From NCBI GenBank assembly GCA_900754495.1, contig CAAEDC010000084.1:1-20810 (forward strand): a DNA stretch of 20,810 bases, written 5' to 3'. Of this stretch, positions 1-6,134 are shown one piece after another. The notes beneath the pieces are model-generated. The model searched no databases and was not told the DNA's origin. It worked only from the letters and a program-made list of their open reading frames with translations. The first letter of the stretch is position 1, and the number at the start of each line of letters is the position of its first letter. This DNA comes from Eggerthellaceae bacterium (GTDB lineage: Bacteria > Actinomycetota > Coriobacteriia > Coriobacteriales > Eggerthellaceae). The position numbers and the translations under genes are program-made.

Positions 1-41
1 CGGTCCTTCTGTCACATTTGGATAATGTGACAGAAGGACCG
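1..41. repeat. Perfect 17-bp inverted repeat, REP/MITE-like hairpin
   Basis: Bases 1-17 (CGGTCCTTCTGTCACAT) and 25-41 are exact reverse complements around a 7-base loop. A nested GTGAC (27-31) is matched by GTCAC (48-52) further on, so the repeat character reaches about position 52. The GTGACAGAAGGACC...GTCCCC wording is, from memory, typical of dispersed intergenic palindromes in Gram-positive genomes. It could also act as a terminator for a gene left of the window. The proposed TTG start of the next gene is the first base of the loop. Confidence 0.75.
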
Positions 42-1016
42 TCCCCCGTCACACCCCTCAGCCCGAACCCGAAACGCCGTTACCATCTCCAACCGGTCCG
101 AACCGATCCCAAGGAGGCTCTCATCGAAAACCGCGCCACATTGATGGGCATTGCCGGCATCCTGTGCTGGAGCCTGATGATCGGGCTTCTGCGCGCGACC
201 ATGAACGCGTTCGGGTCGGAGCTGGGCGGAGCCCTCGTGTACACGGTTGGCGCCGTGCTGCTGTTCCTGGTGAACCGACCCACTCCCCTGCGCCGGCTCT
301 CAAGGAAGTTCCTACTGGCGAGCGGCGCGTTCTTTGTATCGTATGAGGTGCTGCTGGCGCTCGCCGTCGGCCTTGCCGCAAGCCCGGCCCAAACGCTCGA
401 GGTCAGCATGCTCAACTACCTGTGGCCCACGTTCACGGTGCTGCTGTGGGCGCTGTTCGGCGGAAGCGGGCGCGGAGCGTCGTTTCTGCGGGTGCTGCCC
501 GGCGCGATCGTGGCCACGATCGGCGTCGCCCTGGCCGTGGGCGGGCAGGACCTGATCGCGCGCGGATCGGCATTCGCCGAGTTCTTCGTCAACCCCGCAC
601 CCTATGTGCTCGCCGGCGTCGCCGCGCTTCTGTGGGGCCTCTACAACACGGTCACGCCGAAGGTGTCTGACGGCGGCAACGCCATCGCGTACTTCTTCAC
701 GGCGGTCGCGATCGCTCTCTGGGCAGTGTTCTTCGCGAAGGGCGCGCCGCTGCCGGCTTCGTTCGAGCCGGCAGACCTCGTCCCGCTCATCGCAACCGCA
801 GCGGCGGTGGCGGCGGGCTATGCGCTGTGGGGCCACGCAATCGTGCGCGGCGATATGCGCGTGCTGTCCATCTCGTCGTACGCCACGCCGGTCCTGTCGA
901 CCATCGCCACCACGATCATCCTGGCGGCGACGCCCGGCCCGGTCTTCTGGATAGGTGCCGCGCTCGTGGTTATCGGATCTATCGCCAGCTGGATCGGCTC
1001 GCAGAAGGCGCGCTGA
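18..1016 (+). CDS. yddG: Aromatic amino acid / small-metabolite exporter, YddG type (DMT superfamily, EamA)
   Basis: Inner-membrane drug/metabolite transporter of about 332 residues and roughly ten hydrophobic helices. It follows Escherichia coli YddG closely along its length: ATLMG near the start, a SYE..LAL stretch in helix 3, EVSMLNYLWP in helix 4, a WGLYNTVTPK stretch mid-protein and SYATPVLST near the end. YddG exports aromatic amino acids and related compounds, so this role is likely but the substrate is inferred. The start is unclear. TTG 18 lies inside a palindromic repeat and has no ribosome-binding site, and the frame stays open to base 3, so the gene may begin outside the window. 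An AAGGAGG at 111-117 is followed in frame by ATC (123) and TTG (141), not by ATG. The homologous part starts at about residue 41. The first 35-40 residues look like repeat-derived or non-coding sequence. Confidence 0.85.
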   Translation: MDNVTEGPSPVTPLSPNPKRRYHLQPVRTDPKEALIENRATLMGIAGILCWSLMIGLLRATMNAFGSELGGALVYTVGAVLLFLVNRPTPLRRLSRKFLLASGAFFVSYEVLLALAVGLAASPAQTLEVSMLNYLWPTFTVLLWALFGGSGRGASFLRVLPGAIVATIGVALAVGGQDLIARGSAFAEFFVNPAPYVLAGVAALLWGLYNTVTPKVSDGGNAIAYFFTAVAIALWAVFFAKGAPLPASFEPADLVPLIATAAAVAAGYALWGHAIVRGDMRVLSISSYATPVLSTIATTIILAATPGPVFWIGAALVVIGSIASWIGSQKAR

Positions 1017-1269
1017 GGGCGGCCACCTCACACTGTCTCAGAGCCAGTCACCATCCCGCTCGACTTCTGCCGCGGGATTTCGGGCGCTCAGACAACGCAG
1101 CACGAGCGCCATAGCATGCACAATACGCCGACGACCAGAAAGGCAATCGCCCCGAACGTCGTGGAACCGTGCGAAGAGATGGACCATCGGCGTCATGCCG
1201 GAAAGACGCGTCTGCGGGAGGCCGCCGCGCATTCGCTCCGCCGGTCCCATACTCGTCTTGCAGTCGTTC

Positions 1270-1322
1270 CCCCGAATAACGCATTTTTTGGATATTGAAG
1301 TCAAAAATGACGTTATTCGGGA
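1270..1322 (+). repeat. Palindromic repeat copy 1
   Basis: CCCGAATAACG at 1271-1281 is repeated as its exact reverse complement at 1311-1321. The interior is AT-rich and largely self-complementary too (CATTTTTTG against CAAAAATGA). The element is about 53 bases long and matches, in reverse orientation, the copy at 1488-1541. Confidence 0.8.
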
Positions 1323-1487
1323 GAACAAGCGAATCATCGAATCGCGATCCGGGTCGAAATCAAAATCTATCACACCTGAATATAATTTTCACCAGGCATT
1401 TTTACATAACGAATCATCACGACAATTGGTTGCGTCCATCAACAGAGCAAGGGATCTGCGCTATTCCCTGCATTTCCGCCTTCTCTT

Positions 1488-1541
1488 CCCCAAATAACGA
1501 AAAAAATGACTGAGATATCCAAAAAAATGCGTTATTCGGGG
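1488..1541 (-). repeat. Palindromic repeat copy 2, inverted relative to copy 1
   Basis: CCCCAAATAACG at 1488-1499 pairs with CGTTATTCGGGG at 1530-1541 (11 of 12). Read on the minus strand, the unit begins CCCCGAATAACGCATTTTTT and continues with GGATAT, the same as copy 1 apart from one extra T. The two copies therefore face each other around 165 bases of AT-richer DNA. Confidence 0.8.
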
Positions 1542-1767
1542 AAGCTTCGGAATCCCGACAGAGAGCCTCAACAGAGGGAAGGACCGAACAAGCAGGCAGA
1601 CAGACAGCACAGGCAGGCGGGCAGATGGACAAGCGGAAAAGAAAGAAGCCGAAGTAGCGGGCGGGCTGAAAGGAAGCCCGGGCGCAGACAAGCAGAAAAT
1701 GGGTTCTGGAAAGCCGTGAGCCAGCTTGGATTCGAGCGGAAAACGCGCCCGAGCTTTCGCCGTGCAG

Positions 1768-1776
1768 TGCTATGCT
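1768..1776 (+). promoter_or_regulatory. Possible extended -10 promoter of the thioesterase gene
   Basis: TGCTATGCT gives a TGn-extended -10 box (TATGCT, 1771-1776) that ends 36 bases before the ATG at 1813. No good -35 box is seen. Such extended boxes can work without one. Confidence 0.35.
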
Positions 1777-1812
1777 CTCTTCGATATCCGCATCGCACGT
1801 TTGAGGAGCACC

Positions 1813-2541
1813 ATGGAGAAGCTTGATCCGGCGGCGTTCGAATTCGACGCGCACGTCCGTTACAGCGAGACGACCCATAACGGGACGATGTCGCTTCCCG
1901 CGCTCATCGACATCTTCCAAGATTGCAGCATCTTCCATTCGGAGAAGATCGGCTATGGACCCGAGCTTCTGAAGAACGAGCGGAAGGCCTGGGTTCTCAC
2001 GCACTGGCATATCGTGGTGGATCGGTATCCGAAGCTTGCCGAGCAGATCACCGTGGGCACCTTTGCGAGCAGCTTCAAGACGGTATCCGCGGGGAGGGAT
2101 TTCTACCTGCGCGGCGAGTCGGGAGACGTCATCGCCCGCGCGCATTCCACCTGGGGGTTCATGGATCTGGCAGCGGGCAAGCCGGTGCGTCCCGCAGCCG
2201 AGCACGTTGCCGCCTACGGTTTGGGGACTCCCTCGGAGATGCCCAAGGAGAGCCGCAAGATCGCGCTGCCCGCCGCCGATGAGCTGCGCGCCTGCGATCC
2301 CATCACGGTGCGTCGCGACCTCATCGACACCAACGAGCACGTGAACAACAGCCAGTACGTGCGCATCGCTTTGAGCGTGCTCCCCGACGAGATGCAGCCG
2401 CGCCGCGCGCGCGTCGACTACCGCCGCTCCGCGGTACTGGGCGATGTCATCTGCCCGCACGTGGCGATCGATCCAGATCGGACCGTCGTTCTGCTTACCG
2501 ACGAAGACGGCGGCGCCTACGGCGTGGTGGAGCTGCAGTAG
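1813..2541 (+). CDS. Acyl-ACP thioesterase (FatA/FatB family, double hot-dog)
   Basis: A cytosolic enzyme of 242 residues that hydrolyses acyl-ACP to release a free fatty acid. The N-terminal hot-dog half carries RYSETTHNGTMSLPALIDIF (residues 16-35) and the AWVLTHWHIVVDRYP stretch (59-73). The second half carries DTNEHVNNSQYV (172-183), the counterpart of the plant catalytic motif with Asp, Asn and His (here D172, N174, H176). The ATG at 1813 is preceded by GAGGAG at good spacing; the frame is open further upstream (to 1726) but without homology. The gene stands alone, followed at once by a terminator and a convergent tRNA. Bacterial members of the family vary in chain-length preference, which cannot be read from the sequence. 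Confidence 0.9.
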   Translation: MEKLDPAAFEFDAHVRYSETTHNGTMSLPALIDIFQDCSIFHSEKIGYGPELLKNERKAWVLTHWHIVVDRYPKLAEQITVGTFASSFKTVSAGRDFYLRGESGDVIARAHSTWGFMDLAAGKPVRPAAEHVAAYGLGTPSEMPKESRKIALPAADELRACDPITVRRDLIDTNEHVNNSQYVRIALSVLPDEMQPRRARVDYRRSAVLGDVICPHVAIDPDRTVVLLTDEDGGAYGVVELQ

Positions 2542-2543
2542 AC

Positions 2544-2558
2544 GGTTCGAATCCCTTC
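2544..2558 (+). repeat. tRNA T-arm fragment, inverted copy of the neighbouring tRNA
   Basis: GGTTCGAATCCCTTC lies three bases after the thioesterase stop codon. It is the exact reverse complement of 2622-2636, the T-arm and start of the 3' acceptor strand of the tRNA-Ala gene. It carries no other tRNA arm. Confidence 0.7.
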
Positions 2559-2572
2559 GGATCCCGAACGCA

Positions 2573-2603
2573 AAACAGGCCCGGCGCACTGCCGAGCCTG
2601 TTT
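2573..2603. terminator. Bidirectional hairpin terminator
   Basis: AAACAGGC (2573-2580) and CGGC (2582-2585) pair with GCCG (2591-2594) and GCCTGTTT (2596-2603) around a 5-base loop with one C/A mismatch. The stem ends in A-rich left and T-rich right flanks, so it can terminate both the thioesterase gene (+) and the tRNA gene (-). Confidence 0.75.
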
Positions 2604-2611
2604 GATTTCCA

Positions 2612-2687
2612 TGGTGGAGATGAAGGGATTCGAACCCTCGGCCCCCACGTTGCGAACGTGATGCTCTCCCAGCTGAGCTACATCCCC
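2612..2687 (-). tRNA. tRNA-Ala (anticodon CGC), CCA encoded
   Basis: On the minus strand the 76-base gene folds as a full cloverleaf. The acceptor stem GGGGATG/CATCTCC contains the G3-U70 wobble that marks alanine tRNAs. The D-arm is GCTC AGCTGGGA GAGC, the anticodon stem TCACG/CGTGG closes the loop TTCGCAA (anticodon CGC, reading GCG), and the T-arm GAGGG TTCGAAT CCCTT is followed by encoded ACCA. A promoter lies just upstream and a hairpin terminator just downstream, so it is a single-gene unit. Confidence 0.95.
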
Positions 2688-2718
2688 ACGGGTTATGCGC
2701 GTCGAAGCGCAGGGCAGT

Positions 2719-2747
2719 ATTTTGCACCTCTTGCAAGGGTTTGTCAA
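2719..2747 (-). promoter_or_regulatory. Sigma-70-type promoter of the tRNA-Ala gene
   Basis: On the minus strand a perfect TTGACA (2742-2747) is followed after 17 bases by CAAAAT (2719-2724). This places transcription start about 25 bases before the mature tRNA 5' end. Confidence 0.65.
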
Positions 2748-2842
2748 ACGCCGTAATGTTCGGATACCGCGCCGCCGCAAAACCCACACAGGCGAGCAGC
2801 TGCTAACCAGCGGAAAATCTAAGCCGTCGGCCATAAGTAGCC

Positions 2843-2848
2843 TATACT
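2843..2848 (+). promoter_or_regulatory. Possible -10 box of the Hpt gene
   Basis: TATACT lies 55 bases before the ATG at 2904. The -35 region 17 bases upstream reads TAAGCC and is poor, so this is tentative. Confidence 0.3.
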
Positions 2849-2903
2849 GGGCGAAAGACCCGCGTCGCACCGGCGGCGCATCCAACACAGGCAGGAGGCC
2901 GCC

Positions 2904-3257
2904 ATGCTCAACCGCGACGCATTGATCCAAGCCGGAATCGACGTCGACGAGGCGCTTGAGCGCGTGATGGGCAATGAGACACTGCTCGAGCGCGTCTTGG
3001 GGATGTACCTGAACGACACGCATTTCGAACAGCTGCGCGATGCCGTGGCGGCAAACGACGCAGACGGCGCCATCGCAGCCGTCCATTCCCTCAAGGGAAC
3101 GAGCGGCAACCTGTCGATGAGGCCGCTGTTCGAGCTTGCCAACAAACAGCTTGCCCTGTTCCGCGCGGGATCATGGGACGAAGCCGTGGCACTTATGCCC
3201 GAGATCGAAGCGGCGCACAACGCCATGGTCGCCGCCGTCGAAGCGCGCAGCCTGTAG
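2904..3257 (+). CDS. Stand-alone histidine phosphotransfer (Hpt) domain protein
   Basis: A 117-residue cytosolic helical protein made of a single Hpt domain. The phosphoacceptor motif is AVHSLKGTSGNLSM, with His61 followed by the conserved SLKG and the small residues that pack the four-helix bundle. Hpt proteins relay phosphate between a hybrid histidine kinase or receiver and a response regulator. No kinase or regulator lies next to it, so its partners are unknown. A good AGGAGG site lies 6 bases before the ATG. The gene is monocistronic and convergent with veg. Confidence 0.85.
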   Translation: MLNRDALIQAGIDVDEALERVMGNETLLERVLGMYLNDTHFEQLRDAVAANDADGAIAAVHSLKGTSGNLSMRPLFELANKQLALFRAGSWDEAVALMPEIEAAHNAMVAAVEARSL

Positions 3258-3386
3258 AGAGCCCCGCCTGCGGGGCGAAAGACGCTCGGAGCATCGCATG
3301 CGCCAAGCCGTCACACGCGTTGCTCTAGCACCGCGCCGTTGCACGCGCTCTCTGGTGCCCTGCCTAACCATCACCCCCGAATAGCA

Positions 3387-3412
3387 GAAGGGCGCCGTTT
3401 CCGGCGCCCTTC
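3387..3412. terminator. Hairpin terminator between convergent Hpt and veg genes
   Basis: GAAGGGCGCC (3387-3396) pairs perfectly with GGCGCCCTTC (3403-3412) around a 6-base loop. The T tracts on either side are weak, but the position between two convergent genes fits. A smaller stem (GCCCCG/CGGGGC, 3261-3276) follows the Hpt stop. Confidence 0.6.
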
Positions 3413-3454
3413 GATTCCAACCTGAGACCTTCCGCATCAAAGCGGAGCTGTACG

Positions 3455-3799
3455 CTACGAGAGGATCTTCTCCTCCTCGTGATCCTCTTCGGCCTCATAG
3501 TTGGCCTCGCCGTCGGCCTCATCGGTGATGAAGGGCTCGAACAGCGGCTCGCCGTTCTGGGACAGCTCGACCATGCCCGTCAGGACGTCGACGTACTGAT
3601 AGGACTGACGCGCCGTGCGGCCGCGCTTGCGATCGACCTCCATGATGAAAAGCTGCGGATGCACCTGAGCCAGCACGCCCTCGCTCTCGACGATCTTGGA
3701 GCGGCCCATGTTCGCGCGCACCTTCAAACGTTGACCGACCAGATCGTGTAACGTATCATGGATCGAGTCGACGATTCCAGCCTGCTTCGCTAAATCCAT
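3455..3799 (-). CDS. veg: Veg family protein (DUF1021)
   Basis: A small protein of 114 residues with the Veg core: IHDTLHDLVGQRLKVRANMGRSK (split here as residues about 13-35) and a following IVESEGVLAQVHPQLFIMEV segment. In Bacillus, Veg (86 residues) is very highly expressed, lies close to ksgA and has been linked to biofilm matrix expression; its molecular role is not settled. Here it again lies just downstream of rsmA. The extra length is an acidic tail rich in Glu and Asp after residue about 85. The start ATG has a GAGG 10 bases upstream. A near-perfect 25-base palindrome (3829-3853) sits 30 bases upstream of the start and could be an operator, suggesting that the gene has its own promoter in addition to read-through from rsmA. 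Confidence 0.85.
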   Translation of the reverse strand: MDLAKQAGIVDSIHDTLHDLVGQRLKVRANMGRSKIVESEGVLAQVHPQLFIMEVDRKRGRTARQSYQYVDVLTGMVELSQNGEPLFEPFITDEADGEANYEAEEDHEEEKILS

Positions 3800-3828
3800 T
3801 GATGCTCAACCTCGCTCAAACCAGCATA

Positions 3829-3853
3829 GTAAAATGACAAGGTGACATTTTAC
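3829..3853. promoter_or_regulatory. Palindromic operator candidate upstream of veg
   Basis: GTAAAATG (3829-3836) pairs exactly with CATTTTAC (3846-3853), and two further bases (CA/TG) continue the symmetry in between. The minus strand shows TGGTAAAAT here, an extended -10-like sequence, so a bound protein could block transcription of veg. Confidence 0.4.
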
Positions 3854-3926
3854 CACGCCAGTCAATGCTTCATCGAATCTGCATGGGCGAAGGTAGCATT
3901 TATCCGACCGAGGCGGTGCGGCGATC

Positions 3927-4904
3927 CTATTCCTTTTCCAGACGGGCGCGCAGCTGAAGGTACGTTGCGCCCAGCTTGACGAATTCCCCCTGGTCAAGGG
4001 ATTCCCCGCGGCGCTTGGGGTCGATGCCCGCCGCCTCGAATAGATGCGGAAGCTCCGCGGCGATCCGTTTCCCCTCCGCCCCACGACCCGCGAAATACGT
4101 CTTGCAGGAGTTGGACAGCGTCTTGCGGCGCGTCGCGAACGCAGCGTCCGCCATGATGCAGGTTGCGCGGACCAGCTCGTCGACAGCATCTCGTTCCTCG
4201 CGGGCATCAGCTAGGCCCATCGCGTGCACCTCTTCGGCGACCGCGTCGGGCGTGCGCCTGTCGAGCCTGATCACCGAGCTGTCCACGTGCGGCGGCGGGA
4301 AGAAGTTGCCGGGGCCCACCAGAAAGCGCCCCGAAGGGCGGGCGTGCATCCCCAGTTTGACGGTGTAGGCGCCGTAGTTCTTCGATCCGGGCTGAGCCGT
4401 TATGCGATCGGCGACCTCCTTCTGGACCATGACGGTCGCCGACGCGAGCCACGGAAAGCGCTCGAAGAAATCAAGGATGATGGTCGCCGCCACCGCATAC
4501 GGCAGGTTGGCGACGAACTTCGCCGGAAGCCCTTCGCGCCCCATCGAGGCCATCGCGGCTTCGACGTCGTCGGCGGAAAGATCCAGCGCATCTTTGTTGA
4601 TGAGACGGAACGCATCCGCCCACGGCGCGCAGGTCTCCTCCAGCACGGCGGGCAGATCCGTGTCGCGTTCGACCGACACCACGCAGCGCGCGTTTTTCAG
4701 CAGGGCGATCGTGAGCGTGCCGATGCCGGGCCCCACCTCGAGGACGGCATCGTCGCCGCCCAGCTCCGCCAGGGAGACGATCTTGGCGAGGACATCGTCG
4801 TTGATGAGGAAGTTCTGGCCGAGCGCCTTCTTCGTCGCCAGACCGTGGCGGTCGAGCACCTCGCGCGTCGCGGCGACGCTCGCGAGCGGGGAGAGCCTAC
4901 CCAC
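3927..4904 (-). CDS. rsmA: 16S rRNA dimethyladenosine transferase (A1518/A1519)
   Basis: Also called KsgA. It uses S-adenosylmethionine to dimethylate two adjacent adenines in helix 45 of 16S rRNA during small-subunit maturation. Its 325 residues show KKALGQNFL (25-33), the SAM-binding VLEVGPGIGTLT (54-65), the catalytic NLPY (133-136), then YGAYTV, FFPPPHVDSSV and FATRRKTLSN in the expected order. It is longer than E. coli RsmA (273), partly through an insertion before the FATRRK motif. The GTG at 4904 is chosen because GGGAGG lies 5 bases upstream, homology begins right after it, and it overlaps the stop of the preceding gene by 8 bases (GTGGGTAG). That overlap implies translational coupling to the flavoprotein gene. 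An open frame continues to 5267 but is a shadow of that gene. Confidence 0.93.
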   Translation of the reverse strand: MGRLSPLASVAATREVLDRHGLATKKALGQNFLINDDVLAKIVSLAELGGDDAVLEVGPGIGTLTIALLKNARCVVSVERDTDLPAVLEETCAPWADAFRLINKDALDLSADDVEAAMASMGREGLPAKFVANLPYAVAATIILDFFERFPWLASATVMVQKEVADRITAQPGSKNYGAYTVKLGMHARPSGRFLVGPGNFFPPPHVDSSVIRLDRRTPDAVAEEVHAMGLADAREERDAVDELVRATCIMADAAFATRRKTLSNSCKTYFAGRGAEGKRIAAELPHLFEAAGIDPKRRGESLDQGEFVKLGATYLQLRARLEKE

Positions 4905-5883
4905 GACGGCCTCCCTTCGACGATCCGCCCTTGGCTCCGCGTCCCGCGCGTTTGGCGGCACCATCCTTGCGGCCGCCGGATGACTGGCCGCCGCGCTTCG
5001 AGGAGCGCTGCCCGTTACGGGAATCGCGGCGATCGCCGCCAGATGGATGCCGTCCGCGCCCCACCGCTTGACGGCCGTCCGATGCGCGCCCCTCGCCCTC
5101 GCGAACCGAGCGCTTCGCGCCCTTCGCGGGTTGCGACAGCGACAACTTGGGCTTGGGCTTCGCGCCGTCGTCCGAGGCGCTTGCGGAAGCGGTGCGGTTC
5201 TTGTCGGGAACGTCCATGATCTCGGTCTCCGCCGCAGATTCGACAGCCGCCGCCTCGGAGGCGGCATCTTCGTCCATCAGAACGTATTCCTGCGGCTCGT
5301 CCAGGAGGTCTCCTTCCTCGGAGATCTTGCCCACCCAGTCGAAAATGGACGCGAGCTCGAAGCCCGCCACCGAGAAGGCTGAGCGCACGGAACCCACCAG
5401 CGGATCGTAGCCATGCGGATCGCCGCCCTCGCCCACCACGTGCAGGATCATCGGCCGCTTCACGCGCGTGCGGACATCCGAGCGCCAATAGGGCTGCAGA
5501 CGGTCGAGCAGCGCCTTGAACTGGGCGGGAGGCCCGGCGAAATACACCGGTGAGACCACGATCAACTCGTCGGCGGCATCGAGGTGCTTGCGGACCTCGG
5601 GCATGTCGTCGGCGATCACGCACCGATGCAGCGGCGCGTCGCTGGCGGCGATCGCCGGATGCGGGGTCAGGGGATCCCCCTCCTTCATGTCCGTCGGCAG
5701 CGCCTCCGCCTCGCGCGCGCAGGCATCGCATCCACGGCACGGCTCAACGCGCGTGCTCGCCACCGACACGATCGACACCACGTCGTCGGGGCATTCCTCG
5801 ATGCAGGCGTACATCAGCTGATCGGCAAGGGAGGCGCTGCGGCCGTCCACCCGCGGCGAGCCCACCACTATCACACGGTTCAC
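4897..5883 (-). CDS. NAD(P)H-dependent FMN reductase-like flavodoxin with basic Arg/Gly-rich tail
   Basis: A 328-residue protein in two parts. Residues 1-185 form a flavodoxin-fold oxidoreductase domain: VIVVGSPRVDGRSASLADQL (4-23) is the FMN-phosphate loop, PCRGCDAC (48-55) is the CxxCxxC motif common in multimeric flavodoxin and iron-sulfur flavoprotein relatives, and SPVYFAGPPAQFKALLDRL (111-129) is the second flavin-contact region. An acidic linker (about 189-225) leads to a basic, low-complexity tail (about 228-328) full of Arg, Gly, Ser and Lys, with GGR, GRG and RGG-like steps, as in RNA-binding tails. The GTG start at 5883 follows AAGGGTGG and directly precedes NRVIVVGSP. The stop overlaps rsmA by 8 bases. 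The enzyme's electron acceptor is unknown. A link of the tail to RNA or ribosomes is inference from composition and from coupling to rsmA. Confidence 0.8.
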   Translation of the reverse strand: MNRVIVVGSPRVDGRSASLADQLMYACIEECPDDVVSIVSVASTRVEPCRGCDACAREAEALPTDMKEGDPLTPHPAIAASDAPLHRCVIADDMPEVRKHLDAADELIVVSPVYFAGPPAQFKALLDRLQPYWRSDVRTRVKRPMILHVVGEGGDPHGYDPLVGSVRSAFSVAGFELASIFDWVGKISEEGDLLDEPQEYVLMDEDAASEAAAVESAAETEIMDVPDKNRTASASASDDGAKPKPKLSLSQPAKGAKRSVREGEGRASDGRQAVGRGRHPSGGDRRDSRNGQRSSKRGGQSSGGRKDGAAKRAGRGAKGGSSKGGRRG

Positions 5884-5956
5884 TCTCTTGCCACCCTTTC
5901 TCACGTTAGGAACACAAGGCGCACGCCGGCACCGTCGGTGCAGCGATCGGGGCAAC

Positions 5957-6093
5957 CGCCCATTTCGGCACGTTCCCATCCAATCCGATCTCATTCTGGA
6001 TGAAAAAGGTGCGTTCTGGGCAATTCGCCTGCGGAAAACCGCCCAGAAGACCCCGGAATCATCCAAATCCGCTCTCCAATCGCCCATTTCGGC
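5957..6093. repeat. Intergenic repeat region with nested inverted repeats
   Basis: The 13-mer CGCCCATTTCGGC occurs at 5957-5969 and again at 6081-6093. Between them are GGATGA...TCATCC and TTCTGGGC...GCCCAGAA inverted pairs, nested around an AT-richer centre. It lies upstream of the flavoprotein gene (start 5883) and after the tatD stop. I see no gene here. Confidence 0.55.
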
Positions 6094-6134
6094 TTGTTTT
6101 CAACCGAAACGGGCCGGCACGCCATCGACCCGTC

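Larger units (their letters stand above)
1017..1812. other. Non-coding stretch with two palindromic repeats and a purine-rich tract
   Basis: I see no convincing gene in these 796 bases. They hold two opposite copies of a palindrome (listed separately), and an AT-richer block (1322-1487) between them that differs in composition from the flanking genes. A purine-rich tract at about 1560-1700 carries repeated GGCAG/GACAG units. On the minus strand, 1088-1192 encodes a short hydrophobic stretch (AIAFLVVGVLCML) between two stops, which could be the relic of a membrane protein tail. Confidence 0.6.

Noticed and set aside
1560..1700. Purine-rich GGCAG/GACAG tract as a CRISPR or tandem-repeat array
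   Set aside because: Units are short and irregular, with no spacer structure.
1417..2787. Long minus-strand open frame (456 codons) opposite the thioesterase gene
   Set aside because: It runs antisense through the thioesterase gene and through the tRNA gene, and has no homology of its own. High GC content keeps antisense frames open.
3258..3276. GCCCCG/CGGGGC stem as the main Hpt terminator
   Set aside because: Only a 6-bp stem with a 4-base loop and no T run; the larger stem at 3387-3412 is the better candidate.
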